From the NCBI RefSeq assembly GCF_034190915.1, contig NW_026947484.1:73239482-73303481 (forward strand): a stretch of 64,000 nt of DNA. The letters are read 5' to 3'. The translations under genes and the position numbers were made by a program. Positions 22,620 through 34,600 of the stretch are shown piece after piece (within the stretch, counting starts at the first letter, position 1; each line of letters begins with the position of its first letter). The notes beneath the pieces were generated by a model that was given only the letters and a program-made list of their open reading frames with translations, did not search any database and was not told where the DNA came from. The stretch is from Cavia porcellus (taxonomy: Eukaryota; Chordata; Mammalia; Rodentia; Caviidae).

Positions 22620-23895
22620 CTGATGATTACATTCATCGTGGAGACTTGGTACGTGTTCAGAACTCCTCACCTTTTTTATCCTCATCTCTTTCCCTTACAC
22701 CTCCATCCCCTTGTCTCCAACTCTGTTTCCCTTTTACGAAACATAGATCTCCTTGTTGCCTATGATCTGCCTTTTATTTGCTTTTTAATTTATTTAAATT
22801 TAGAGTTTTTTGTGTAAAAGAAATGTGATATTTATGTCTGATTTATTTCATTTCACATTATGTCCCAAAGATGATCTATTTTCTTGCAAATGATTCAAAT
22901 TTCTCTGTTATAGCATAGCAGTACTCCATTGTGTATAAATACCATATTTTCTTTATGCTTTTATCTGTCAGTGAACATATAGGCCACTTACATGTTTTAG
23001 CTGTGGGTTGTGCTGCTGTGAACATGGATAGACATGCCTTAACTGTAGTACAAGGTCTTTAGGTCTTTTGGGAAGGTACTTTGGAGGGAAATAATTATTT
23101 AAAGTGGAATTTCCATTTTTAGATTTTTTCAGAATCTTCATATTGATTTCCATAGTGGTTTTACAGGTGTACATTCCCAGCAACAATATAGAAGGATTCT
23201 TTCTTCTCTGGAACCTCACTAGCATGTTATAATTTGATTTCTTTATGGAAAAAGATGGAATCTCAGTGTTGTTTTAACCTGAATTTCTTAAATGCCCAGT
23301 GATACTGAACAGTTCTTCATGTATTTATTGGTGATTTATACTACTACTTCTGAGAAATGCCTATTTATTTTAGTTGCCATTTTTGATTGGGTCTTTAATT
23401 TTAGGGGGACTTTTGTTTTGATGCTTAGTATATTTTAAATATTAGTCCTGTGTCTGGGAAAAAATTTTTTTTTTCATTCTATAGGTTGTCTGTTTATTCT
23501 TTGGTTGTTTTCTTTGCTGTATGAAAAAATAAACAGACAACTTATAGAATGAGAAAAACTTTATAGATGTGACTCCATTTGTTGATTCTAGGCTTTGTTT
23601 TTGTTTTTCAGTGGGAATCAGTTTAGGGCCTTACTCTTGCCAGGCAGGCACTTGTGCTCCTGAGCTAAATTCCTGGCAGTTTGTTGATCTTGTGCTGTTG
23701 GGGCTCTATTCAGAAAGTCCTTGTCCTATATCAAGAGTTTTACCTATGTAATTTTCCAGGAAGTTAATCATTTCTGTTTTAATATTTATATTTTTAATCT
23801 ATGTTGACTTTAGTACATGGTGAGAGACGTGGGTCTAGATTCAACCAGTTTTCCCAGCACTATTTGTCAATGTGTAAAATATGATCTTATTTTTA
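22620..23895 (-). mobile_element. L1 ORF2 relic (antisense), interrupted by a SINE
   Basis: Read on the plus strand the order is that of an antisense L1 ORF2 3' half: a tagcagtactccattgtgta segment (C-terminal ORF2), gggttgtgctgctgtgaaca, a ttgatttccatagtggtttt segment, ccagcaacaatatagaagg, a gatactgaacagttcttcat segment, attctataggttgtctgttt, and finally ccagttttcccagcactatt. All frames are broken. A 93-bp SINE is inserted at 23587-23679, and a 31-bp inverted repeat with arms at 23468-23498 and 23528-23558 lies within it. This is an old L1M-type copy. Confidence 0.85.
23587..23679 (-). mobile_element. ID-type SINE nested in L1
   Basis: In reverse complement there is a T-rich tail, a degenerate box B (gtgggaatcagtttagggcc), ttgccaggcaggcacttgtg and ctgagctaaattcctggc, which is the ID head. 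A perfect 9-bp target-site duplication, tttgttgat, is at 23578-23586 and 23680-23688. Removing the insert and one repeat restores the L1 wording around it. Confidence 0.85.
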
Positions 23896-23921
23896 TTCAA
23901 AGAGAGGAAAGTTATATATGT

Positions 23922-24352
23922 GTGTCTCTGTGTGCTTGGGTATGCCCATCTTTTCTGTGACCAAAATACCAAAGGTAAACAGCTCCAAGGAGGGCAGGTT
24001 TATTCTAGCTCACGGTTTCCGAGGTTTCAGTTCATGGTTAGCTCCATGCCTGCAGGTCTGAGCTAAGGCAGAACATCATGGTGAAAGGGCATCGTGGAGC
24101 AAAACTGCTTATCTCATGGCATACAATAAGCAGAGATAAAGGAAAAAGACCTCAGAGGAAGGGGCCAGTAACAAAATATACCCTTTAAAGCCACGTCTCC
24201 AGTGACCTACATCCTTCAAGTGCATCATCCCACGCAATAACCCATTCAGTGTTCTTATGATCCAGTCACTTGTCTACATCCCACCTCTCAACATTGCTAG
24301 ACTGAGGCATCAAACCTCAATACTTTGGGGGTATTTCATGTTTAAACCAAAT
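23922..24352 (-). mobile_element. MaLR LTR (MT/ORR1-like), solo
   Basis: In reverse complement: aggtttattctagctcacgg, gaggtttcagttcatggtta, aaggcagaacatcatggtga, a gaggaaggggccagtaac block, acgtctccagtgacctacat, a cccacctctcaacattgc block and tttgggggtatttcatgttt. The same block order is present in the LTRs of the 9.6-11.4-kb element. No second LTR or internal region follows, so this is a solo LTR. Confidence 0.8.
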
Positions 24353-27300
24353 CTGTACATCGCACCATGAATATATATTTTGATGCTAACAGAAGTTATC
24401 ACTGAATAAAGCATTTTATTTTTTGATGTTGCTTTTGCAAAGGAGGAAAAACAAAATTATAGTAAAAGTAGATAATAATGGAGATAACCTGGCCTGCCTG
24501 CTGACTTTGTTTCAGACATTGAGATCTTATCTGAATCATTTCAATTCTCACTTTGTTTTATTCTCAATATGTTTTATTAAGAAGCAAACAATATTTAATT
24601 GACATAGTAAAGAACACTGATGTTTCAAAAGAATACCTTTCAAAATAGTACCTTTTCCTTTGTTGCATTTAGCTGTGATAAAAGGAATATAAACACCAAG
24701 GATTTGAGAAATCAAGGCTTAATAATCCTTTCCATGAAGATTCAAATTTGTCTTTTTATATATTCTTGCACTTCAAGAAAACACTTCATAGATTCAATTT
24801 ATAGATGTAAAATTTTACCATGCCTCTTAGTTTAATTAAGATGTGATATTTAGGGTCCTGTCACTTTTGACCATCTGTGGTTCTACCCACACTGGCTCCT
24901 TCCATGAGAACTTTCCCGCAGATGATTTCCTGCTATCGAATAACATAAGATTCTGCTATCTGGCTTCATTTGATCAAGAGGATTTAGAATTTAGAAGCCA
25001 TTCATTATGTTTGACAGTCCATAGCTTTTGTGTTCTGTGGTCTCAATTCAGTGGTTTTTGAGGCTGCTACTAAAGCTTCTTATCTGGCTTATTTTCCATC
25101 CACGACAGAGAAAACATTGCATACTTATGCAATCTAAAATTTTAAAGCGTGAGTCTAATTTCTCTCTTTATACAGATCATTGATCAGTTTATATTCTTTA
25201 ATATCCTAAACAATTCATCCTCACTCATTCTGCTAATCAGATAACTCCACTGAGTATAAAGTAGGGGTTGAGTAAGTGCCATCTGCAGGAAAAGCAGCAC
25301 AGAATACATTTTCCAGTGTCCTGACTGTCACCAGGCATGTGCTCTTGTGCCACTGGAAGACCACATACAGTGTTGAGGAAAAGCATGTTTGCATTTGTAT
25401 ATGTGTCTGCCAGCCACCACATGATAAGTAAGAATCCAACCAATTTTTATGGAATATTATCATTTTCCTCAGAAAAATTTTAATATGATTCTTGGTTTTG
25501 GAATATTGAAAATATTGTTACAAATTAATATTTTTAGGCACGATTTATGGATTAAGCTACAGACCAAGTATGTAGTGACCAATCTAATATTATACAATGA
25601 ACAATGTCATATGGTAGGATTACCATTACGAACAGCATGGAAATAATACCCAGCTGGCTTCCAGACATATCAATACCTCTACTGCATGGATAGATACTGT
25701 GAATCCAACCTGTTCAGATTTATTCTCATTAATATTCTTACCTTGGTTCTTCTGAGTGTGTCACCTGCCAGGACTCTATTTTAGGGAATAGCCTATCAAT
25801 TATTCTACCTCTTGTCAGCTGAGGTGAAAATGTTGGAGTAACTCTTAATTCCATTCTTCACATCATGACTTCCATCCCCAACCCATCACTGTGTCTGATT
25901 GATTTTATAGCCAGATATTCTAAAAATTATTGAAAAATAATAAATAATCTGTGGATGCCATTGTACTGGCTCTTTTTTTAAGAGTAGGGTAGTTATTTAA
26001 TTTGAATATGTGTTGAGGCTTGTGACACGGTTGTGAACAGCAGGGATTGTGGAAAGCTAAAAAGCAGCCATGTTTTAAGCCTTACTGTGTTTCATATCCT
26101 GCAGCATTTTATGAGAAGTTACAGAGTATGAATTCATAATTTTTAAATGTAAGCTTCCATTTCAGATAAAGTATTTGCCAGCTATATTAAAAAGTTCTAA
26201 GCAGCAAATTTATCCTGTGGTTGCTAGTTTTGATCTGTACATATAGATCATGTTGGGTACTTCAACCAAAGTGGCCGCTCGAGTCAGATGGCCCTCTCCA
26301 GTAGCTACTGTATCCAGAATTTAGGACGGCTTGTATCCCCTTATTCCTTATAGTCAAGAAGTTCTATCAGCACCCAGCCTATACTAGCCCTAGACTAGCG
26401 ATTTGCTTTTCTAAAACCCTGCTTATAGTTTCATATTTCATATTTCCTCACTAATACAAATAAGTCAGTCTTACCAAGTAGGTCTCAAAAGATGACTACA
26501 ATCACCTGCCCATGAGGCAGAGCAAAAATATGTTCATAGATAAAGTATTTTAAACTTTAGGTATAAAGCCAGTGTTTATCACCATGGTTCAGTTTATGTC
26601 CCATTAATACACAGTAAATGCATCCTTAATTACAGACAGAACTTACTAAAATCTGTATTTCTTTTGAGTTTTTTTAAAAATACAGCAATAAAGGAAAATT
26701 TACCAAAAGTATGAGAAAAACTTGAGTACTAATTAGTTTTATTCTTCTGTCTCATAACTGCTGTAGTGAATTCTGTCTTCTTGATTCAACAAGAGCAAAG
26801 CTTTAATATAATATCCATCCTGATGGTTGATTTACATAAAGCAATATTAGAAAGTTGAAATAATTCTGTAGTCTTTACATGTAGAGGTATTGCTCTCTAA
26901 AATGTTGAAATTTCAAAGTAAATATATTTGAATAATCTATGTTTTTTGTGTTCTTTATTTTAAAAATGCTGCCAAAGAATTTATTTGTAAATCAGTGACC
27001 TCTTTTGTAATATAAATATTCAAGAATGTTACTTTCTCTAAAATATAGAATAGACTGCTTTGTTTTGATTATTTTTTCAAGTAAAGCACATTCAAAGGAT
27101 ATTGATTTGGCAAGTATTTTCTTTTAAAATAACCCGATAGGCTTTTAAAACAAAATCTCATGAGCATACATTTCCCCATTCACATTGCTGTTGTCATGGA
27201 AACCAATCTCTGGCACATTTGATGGTGTAACCTACACATCTTTCTAGCCTGAAAATTCTGTTGTTGTCATGGAAACTGCCAGTCACTAGCCTTTCTATCC

Positions 27301-28148
27301 CTTGATGCTCTCATAGATAGTGCTGAAATTTCATTTATGATTTTCCGAGTCTCTGAGAATCTTTGGTCTATCTCACAGTGCTGGAAAGAAAACAGAACTC
27401 TTGGTGCCTTGTATGAAAATGCAATCATTTAGTCCAGTCACCAAATTCTGAACATGGTATTGGGAATAATTTATTTTAACAGAACCTTAAATTAGCTACA
27501 GAATAGGAGATGAGAGCAAATATTTCAACCACTCTGCCTGTCCTTTCTGCCTCATTTGGTGTTGCCCTTTGGTTAAGCCAAATAGAAGCCAAAGACACAA
27601 ATAGAAATGATACATACTTCAGCGTATCAAGAAGAAAAGCATCATGAACATCCATATTCATACATGAGTGTGTATGTGAATCAGTATGGTTAATAGTGAT
27701 ACAAATATTGACATAAACCATTAGAGAAATGATTACCTTTATACTCTATCAAAAAGCAATATTGAATGTTGCTAATGAGGAATACTGATTAAAAACTTTA
27801 TTAAATAATGAGTTCTATTTGTTATTGGTAATCATTTTTCAGCATCCAGTTATACAATACAGGAAGCTAAACAGTATAATCCTATCTAAAGATCAGTAAC
27901 AGAGTTATGAAAAGGATTAGAAAAAGATTATTAGAAAAGGATATGAAAAGATTATTTTAATTTTGTTCTCTACTTTCAGACAAGATATAATATAAACCAT
28001 CTTAGTGAATGGTCAATGAATATATTTATTTCATATCCAAGTAAGGATGAAGAAGGGAGTTACTATCTGAGAAAGCATTTATATTCAAGACATTATAGGA
28101 TATTAAGAACAATATGTAATGAAGTAAAACACAAAATTTTATTAGCTA
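24353..28148. other. Repeat-poor tract, no gene seen
   Basis: Nearly 3.8 kb in which I recognise no transposon. Short frames (24620-24835, 24843-25061, 25233-25463 minus, 25449-25646, 27476-27721 minus) have no family resemblance. Two identical RFX-like motifs lie at 27190-27276. A low repeat load over this length in an otherwise repeat-dense window may reflect constraint or merely old, decayed repeats. Confidence 0.4.
27190..27276. promoter_or_regulatory. Pair of RFX/X-box-like motifs
   Basis: The 14-mer GTTGTCATGGAAAC occurs twice in the same orientation, at 27190-27203 and 27263-27276, with starts 73 bp apart. It matches 12 of 14 positions of the palindromic X-box GTTRCCATGGYAAC bound by RFX transcription factors. 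Two identical copies in 87 bp of otherwise non-repetitive DNA suggest an enhancer-like cluster. No promoter or transcript is visible next to it. Confidence 0.4.
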
Positions 28149-28149
28149 C

Positions 28150-28217
28150 TTTTTTGGTGGGGTACTAGAAATTGAACTAAGGATCTCATGCTTGCCAGGC
28201 AGTTGTCACTGAGCTAT
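28150..28217 (-). mobile_element. ID-type SINE fragment
   Basis: In reverse complement: ggggtactagaaattgaact (box B side), ggatctcatgcttgccaggc, then a cactgagcta segment towards the head. The 5' head of the element is missing and it is diverged. Confidence 0.7.
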
Positions 28218-28811
28218 TTATTTTAAAAGCAATTTATTTTTAAAAAGTTTTCCAAATAAGAAAAATCAGAATGCCACTCATTTGGACATTCATCTATAGA
28301 GAGCAAGAATTTTTATTCTCATATAGATTTATGTGTATGGTTTTAAATTTGTTTTTAATTTTCCCTGGCAATTTAAATTCAATTGTAAATCCTACTATAC
28401 TATACCTAAAAGTCTTTGAATTAAAAGGTGACTTCTCTATTTTCCAATAATATGATTCTGATTTTAGCATATTAATGCCTTCATTTCCTTATCTACAGAA
28501 GATAAATTTATAAAGAAATGGTGAGTGGAAAAGTCTTTCCATGTAGTTGGGACACAGTAAATCAAATGAATGAACTGGAGCCCATCTTTTTGTTTATTAA
28601 CAATAAGTGTTTTTAAATGAAGGAATAGAGAAGTAGATGATTCAAAAATGAACCAAATTTTTTATTTGTGAGTTTTAAGAAAATAAATACAGTTGTACAA
28701 GGCTATACATGTAATGTCAGGCATGGAATCATTGATAAAGTCTAATGCTAAAGCCATGTTCTTAACCAAAGCTACAATTTAAAAAACTTCATTCACTCTT
28801 TCATTCATTTA
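28218..28811. other. Unassigned AT-rich DNA, no gene seen
   Basis: No frame, repeat or structure that I can name. Confidence 0.45.
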
Positions 28812-28940
28812 CTAGACCTTGGCATGTATCACAGTGTAGTGTAATTTGTTGTTTTCTTTCCCCGAACTTACCAAGCAGTGCAATCACTCAGTGTTTACTG
28901 AACCTGGGCCCTTCTCTGGGTGCTAGGGGCAAAGGAGAAG
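28812..28940 (+). mobile_element. L2-like fragment (tentative)
   Basis: The segment cagtgtttactgaacctggg, cccttctctgggtgctaggg, gcaaaggagaagaatgg follows the L2 wording 'ttactgagcacctac...tgtgctaggcactggggatac'. Confidence 0.45.
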
Positions 28941-28989
28941 AATGGATAACCTGGGAAAATGCACAATAATTCCCTTTATCCAACTGTGC

Positions 28990-29110
28990 TTTCCCCAGTA
29001 CTTGAGAAAGCAGCGCAGCACAGTGAGTCACATCCCTGATCTTCAGTTTCCTTACCTGTGCGTTGTGTGGTTCATGACAACTGTGTCATTATGTTGTAGT
29101 AAATGCTTTT
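28990..29110 (+). mobile_element. MIR fragment
   Basis: gagtcacatccctgatcttc and agtttccttacctgtgcgtt match the MIR core 'cctgagcctcagtttcctcatctgtaaaatg', followed by diverged sequence. Confidence 0.5.
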
Positions 29111-29474
29111 GTGCTGTCAAATGCAAACATTTTGTTAATGGCATCTAGCAATAAGAATATTGTAGTGCTGATTTTTAGTGCAGCCTGGTATTTTTTCAGT
29201 TTTGAACTTGACAACCGCCAAAGGTTCCCGTTACTCACTATTTAAAAGTATTAAGTGACGTGGAGAACATTAACCAGTCATTAAAGTGTTCATATTCTGA
29301 CTTGACCTTGGGAACCTTATTTACCTCTACTCTTTGGTCTACAGGATGTACCACCTGCTTCCTCTACCTTCTACCTTGACAATTTTATATTTATATTATA
29401 TTTATATTCACTCTGTACTATCCTTTATTCTCTCAGTCTGTCACTAGTTTTTGTTTGCTATTTGCTTATTTGTT
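29111..29474. other. Unassigned DNA, no gene seen
   Basis: AT-rich, with a tatatttatattat low-complexity patch near 29385-29410. Confidence 0.4.
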
Positions 29475-29557
29475 TATTTTTCATGGTGCCAAGGAACAAA
29501 CTCACGTTTTAGACCTGAAGGCAATTGTTCTACTACTGAGCTACTTCTATGTCCAGC
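29475..29557 (-). mobile_element. Diverged ID-type SINE
   Basis: In reverse complement: tcatggtgccaaggaacaaa, a ctcacgttttagacctgaag segment, gttctactactgagctactt, ctatgtccagc. The order agrees with the ID unit from tail to head, with heavy substitution. Confidence 0.65.
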
Positions 29558-30879
29558 TGAATGTTACCAGCTTTTAAAATTTCATTCCAATTTTGCTTTT
29601 TGAAATATCTTCCATAGCCCCCAGCATTTGTCATCGGCTGAGTGTTGTAGGTGCTCCCATAGCTGTGAGGCTTTGCTGTAGGCTGCTTGGTTGTTTGGCC
29701 TCAATCCATACATGTGAAGCTTAACGGCAGTGCTGATGTCTTGTATTTCCCAAGCAGGGAAGTAACTGATCCTTATTTTAGTCCAGACAATAACCGTACT
29801 TTGCTCATCTCAATGTACCTGTGCATAATGTCTTTCCAGTGGGTACCAAGGTAGTTTCATCTCTGCATTCTTTCATCCTATTTTCCTGTCAGCTGTGACC
29901 AATATTTCCTTAGAAATATTTAAGCATTTCTGAATAAGGATGCTAAACGCTTCAGAGCTCATCTTGGTCAAAGGTCAGGAGACTACTTTTTCCCAGTCAA
30001 ACCCAAGTTTCTAAACATCTTGCTTATGATGCAGTGAATAAAAAATTTAGAAACACAAAATATAACGCTCAACCCACATTTACTTGCTAAATAAAGTCAC
30101 TCTTATTTTCTTATAAGATAATATCAAACAGTAATCAGGTATTGAGCATACTGTTTTCTTTGCTTTCTGCTGATGAAATTTCTTTCCTGGGACGATCTGT
30201 CTGCCTTAGAATGAGTGGCTCTGCCCTTGTGGACCTTAATGAGTTAATGCTTCACCATGAGCAAGACGAGCTGGTTCCCTCCTTAGTACCCACTGGAAAG
30301 TTACACGAATGTAACCATGCTTAAATTTTTCCTCTCCAGAGATGGTGCTTAAGAATCAGGCTACTTTGTCTTCTAATTGGTAATATTACACATTTTTAAG
30401 CATATTTAATTTCTTAGAACACAGTGAAAGACTGAAGGCTTTCACAAATCATTTCATGTGTGTATTCCCTCATCATTTTGTGCCTTGAACATGTATCTTT
30501 TAGGATTGAAATGATCCATTACTTGATCCATCAAACTCATAGGATACCAATGATTTTTTTTATCAATCTATCTTTTCTTTGAAAAATCACAAATACTCAA
30601 GAAGACCACTGGACATCAAAGGAAAACTAAGGTACTTGCTAATATTTGGGGTGCCTAACACTAATAATTTTAATCAAGGCTTGTATTTCTTGATACATGA
30701 GTACAATCGGAAGACACTGATAAAATCCATCTGTGTCCCCTCCCCCCTTACCTTAAAATTAGAAGAAGATAGAACCAGAGGTCTGGAATGAACATGACAA
30801 TGCTCAGTGGTCAACAAAGGGACTCTTGGATGCATTGAGCGTTACTGGAATACGGTGTAATGGTGAGCAGCACCCTGAC
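29558..30879. other. Unassigned DNA, no gene seen
   Basis: The frames at 30142-30324 and 30579-30791 lack recognisable motifs. No clear transposon is present. Confidence 0.4.
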
Positions 30880-31035
30880 ACTGGGATTGCTCTTGACACA
30901 TTGCCCAAGGCAAGTTCTGGAAATTTGGCTACGTGAGCTCCTCTCCTGTAAGATTATAAGGCCTCCGAGGGCAGGACACATTCCACTTATAAATGTACAT
31001 CCTTATGTTATTCAGTAAATATTTGGATTTAACCA
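30880..31035 (+). mobile_element. L2 3'-end fragment
   Basis: gtaagattataaggcctccg, agggcaggacacattcc and ttattcagtaaatatttgga follow the L2 3' pattern 'gtaagctccttgagggcaggga...ctcaataaatatttg'. Confidence 0.6.
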
Positions 31036-31260
31036 CTAAATAGTTTACTCCAAGCATCAGTCGGGCTTTTCTGTGTATCCTGTGTCATTTCAAACAGTCA
31101 GTTCTTGTATTGAATCAATCTGATAAAATTGTTGCTTTTCTATTTACTGCTATATTATAAAATTGATGTTAAAGATAGACAATTTTTGGCCATCCTGTAT
31201 TCAAATAATTGGACTGATAAGTGGTTGAATCATGAACTTGGGAAAATAAGTTCTTTAGAC

Positions 31261-31418
31261 CAGGGATTCCCAGTCATGAGTGTATATAAGAATCATGTGG
31301 GGAGCTCTTGTTTCATTTGGGTCTCAAACCAGGTTATTTAAGTAGTTTTGATTATTTTAGATGTTTTTGTAAACCTTCCTGAGTGATTCTAATCTGTAAC
31401 CAGAGTTATGATAGTGGT
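31261..31418 (+). mobile_element. hAT-Charlie MITE (MER5/MER58-like)
   Basis: The left end cagggattcccagtcatgag, then ataagaatcatgtggggagc, and the right end cctgagtgattctaatctgt, then aaccagagtt, are roughly reverse complements of each other. This is the terminal-inverted-repeat layout of these ~160-190-bp non-autonomous hAT elements. The middle is more diverged. It is an inactive DNA transposon fossil common to placental mammals. Confidence 0.7.
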
Positions 31419-31831
31419 ACCAAAATTTATTTGTTTCACCATTACAGCAATTCAAAAAACTGGCCATTAGAGATGTCTGACCTATCTCAACAATCAACAA
31501 ATTGAGGCTCAATGGGATTTTTTTCTATGTCCCACTTCCTATGTGGAATTCTGTAAGAAATACTTTTGGTGTTTCCAAAGTCAGATTTTTTTGTTTTACA
31601 TTTAGAGCCACTGGGGCACCCAAAATAAATAGAACATATATTATTAATAACACATGTTGAATAGGTAGGACACATACTACTTTTTAAACTGTTGTCATTT
31701 TTAAATGCTCTATGTTATGACATAACAGTGGTTGATTAAAAAAAATGACCCTGTGACTGAATAGCCCTATTTGTTTTTATTTCTTGATACTTAAAACTGT
31801 GGCAAAGCGAGATGGAATCTATATGGAAAGA

Positions 31832-31837
<6 letters not shown>
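31419..31837. other. Unassigned DNA, no gene seen
   Basis: A weak L2/MIR-like trace lies around 31,470-31,620 (aaattgaggctcaatgggat). Nothing else is assignable. Confidence 0.4.
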
Positions 31838-31891
<54 letters not shown>

Positions 31892-32003
31892 GGCAGAGAG
31901 AGGGAGGAAGAGCAGAGCAGAGCTGAGCAGAACAGAGATGAGAAGAGGGGAAAGGAGAGGGGAGGGGAGGAGAGAAGAGAGCAAGCAGAGGAGCAGAGGC
32001 ACT
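31838..32003. repeat. (GA)n microsatellite with GA-rich flank
   Basis: A pure GA tract of about 45 bp (31838-31882) continues as degenerate AG-rich sequence (agcagagcagagctgagc, ggggaaaggagaggggag) to about 32003. The Arg/Glu and Ser/Leu frames on the two strands here are composition artefacts. Confidence 0.95.
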
Positions 32004-33384
32004 TGTTTTTCTTAACTAGAATTTTTTCCAGAAAAAACTTTCAAATATTACTCCTTAGATTCTTTATATAATTTGAGTTAACATATAGAATCAAAGCAGA
32101 TATCTATTAATTAAATCATAGTTTGTCATCAAAATTATCAAGTTGTACACATTAAGCATGTTTTCTAATAAATACTAAATTGAATTCATGTTATACATTG
32201 GACTCATACTTGAAAATGAAAAGCAGTGGTCATTTCCATCCCAGAGAGTGAGTGGTGGTTGCAGAGTGATCTGCCAAGATAACAATACAGACGACATTAC
32301 GTACTGACTTTATTAAACTTCCAGAAAAACTGTGATGTTACTGTGCCACAAACAGTTGGGAGAGGATTGAGTTGGAAAGAAGGAAAAAGACAAATGAAGA
32401 GCTAAAGAACTCTTTTGTGTACTGAATCTTAATGGTGTACACAAACAACCCGATAGTGTAGTAGTTCTTAAAGATGCAGCAATATATTTCATATTATTTA
32501 ATATAAGTAAACACACTAACTTAACCTTAGCTAACATTTTAAAGATTTTTATTAAATATTCAGATGTTTGATAAATGATAGGAACCACCATATATTAATA
32601 TTCACTGTTCTCTAAGGTCTAAGTAGTGGTGCCCTAAGAAGACAATAAAGCTTGGACTCTAACTCCTTTTCAGAGAATTTAGGATTTTTTTTGAAGTTTG
32701 ATTATAGCAGAAATCATATTTGAAGATTATACAACTTTCAATGGTGATAAATAGGTGTTATTAAACCACATTCATATGTTTAGAATATCTGTGTTGTGTA
32801 GAATTTACTGTTCATATTCCTGTAGATGGTCAATACAATGTCTAAAAGCCTGAGTTATATTACAGGTATTTTTGATGAAAAAATTAAATGCAGCTAAATA
32901 CCAATTAGTAAACTGACTCTGTTGAACAGTGAAGATTAATGTCTATTTTCATAAACTTTCACAACCATTACTTTAATTCAGAAAAATTGATATGCCTTAA
33001 TACATTGTTCTGAGTAAGGCTCATCTGATAAATCAATGAACAATGCAAGTTCATTCTATCATGCATCATAAAAATATAATTAAACATTTATATTTTCCTA
33101 ATATAATAAACTTGTCAATTAATACTTACCTAAAGTTGAAATGAAATTCCTTAAGTATTACACAATAAGAAAACAGAAACATGGTCTTTTTTTTAGTCAA
33201 GATAACTATGGTTATAAATTCCTCTCATGCAATATTGTATCTAAAATAGAGACAACAATGATTTTTTGCAACTTAAAAATTTGTGCTTCTCAAGTATTTA
33301 CATCTTTAAATTCATATTTACTATTGTAACACTTTTAAGAAGGAAAACACAAATCTAAGCTATATCATTGTTTCAACGATTATT
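32004..33384. other. Unassigned AT-rich DNA, no gene seen
   Basis: The minus-strand frame at 32313-32591 (92 codons) and the plus-strand frame at 33141-33329 have no recognisable domain. No repeat is confidently named. Confidence 0.42.
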
Positions 33385-33545
33385 GTATACATTGTATATT
33401 GTATATATACCTTAGTCCATGCAATATACAATGTGTACACTATATGTATGTATATGTTATATGCAATGTATATATGTATATTATATGTATATTATACATA
33501 TGTATATTATGTACATATGTATATTATATACTTTATATGTAATAT
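33385..33545. repeat. AT-rich TATG/TATA low-complexity repeat
   Basis: Imperfect repeats of tatatgta, tatattat and acatatgtatat units. It is highly self-complementary and likely to form hairpins. It resembles a decayed (TATG)n microsatellite. Confidence 0.8.
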
Positions 33546-34029
33546 TCAATTTGGATTGTATGTTAAGAATATATGTGAATAATCTATATGATTGATATGC
33601 TATATTGGTATCAAACATAAACATTAGACTTACTTGTATTTGATACAAGAAAATTTATTTTTTATTTAGCAGACAATTTGCTAGAAAGTTTTGCTTAAGT
33701 GACATTTGAAAACAGTTTAGAAAGATAATATTACAACTGTATTTCATTTTCTTGATAATTAAGTAGTAATAACATGGAAATATCTCAAAGGATCCCCAAG
33801 AGCAGCAAGATAAAACATCATTGAGTGAAAATTCAAGGAGGAACTACATTAGAGACCTCTATATCCAGACACTACTGTGATGTCTGATTTATCAGGTGAC
33901 CTCTGAAAGATTATCCTCTTACGAGTTTTACCCTTTTTTCAGAACCAGGAAAGTTTTGGTAAAAGTCATTATTATCTTGAAATGGCTGTACCTATAGCAT
34001 CAGCAGATGAAGAACATTACAGGTGGAGT
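33546..34029. other. Unassigned DNA, no gene seen
   Basis: A frame starting at 33982 enters the L1 relic that follows, and I do not treat it as a gene. Confidence 0.4.
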
Positions 34030-34600
34030 TACAATGAAAGCTTTGCTGAAAAGTTTTCTAAAGTGGTTGTACCAATTTACAAAAGTGGTTGTAGCAGCCT
34101 TGTATGTTCAAGTTGCTCTGTGTTTTTGTCAATGCATGGTATTTTCAGCCCTTATTTAAGTGTGTGTATATTTTTAACAGTGAGTAGATTTCACATTATT
34201 AAAAGTAGGAAAAAAAAATCTAGAAGGGTAGAGGAAGAAAGAGTTCTGTAGAGTGAGTTTGGGCCAAGGAAAAATGGAGGAAAAGAGAAAAAACTAACAA
34301 AAAATGCAACCTACAGTGTAGGATGGGCTATCCTGGAGAGGCATGATAACCTATTGTATATTACTGTGATTTTGTGTCCTTGGTGACTAATGAAGCTAAA
34401 TTGCCTTGGTATGAACTACTTACTTATCCTCTCTTTGAAGTGCTAGTGTCAAAAGTTTTGTTCACTTTTCTCTAGAGTTGTCTTTTAGTCTTATGAGTTA
34501 TTTATATATTCTGCATATAATCATTGAGACATGTGCATAATCATGTCCTCTCCCACTCTAAAGTTTGCCTTTTTACCCTGCAAATAGTGTCATTTGCCAA
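34030..34600 (-). mobile_element. L1 ORF2 relic (antisense)
   Basis: The plus strand shows antisense L1 words in order: agttttctaaagtggttgta, a ttcaagttgctctgtgtttt segment, gagttatttatatattctgc, then catgtcctctcccactctaa and agtttgcctttttaccctg. A stretch of about 200 bp (34,180-34,380) does not match and may be an insertion or strong divergence. All frames are broken. Confidence 0.65.

Noticed and set aside
31736..32071. Frames of 67-95 codons on both strands rich in Arg/Glu or Ser/Leu
   Set aside because: Pure by-product of the (GA)n microsatellite and its GA-rich flank.
33385..33545. AT-rich repeat as a CRISPR-like or satellite array
   Set aside because: No spacer/repeat regularity, only a decayed TATG/TATA low-complexity tract in a eukaryotic setting.
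33982..34251. 89-codon frame preceded by an acceptor-like pyrimidine run
   Set aside because: Its body coincides with antisense L1 ORF2 wording, so it is not an exon.
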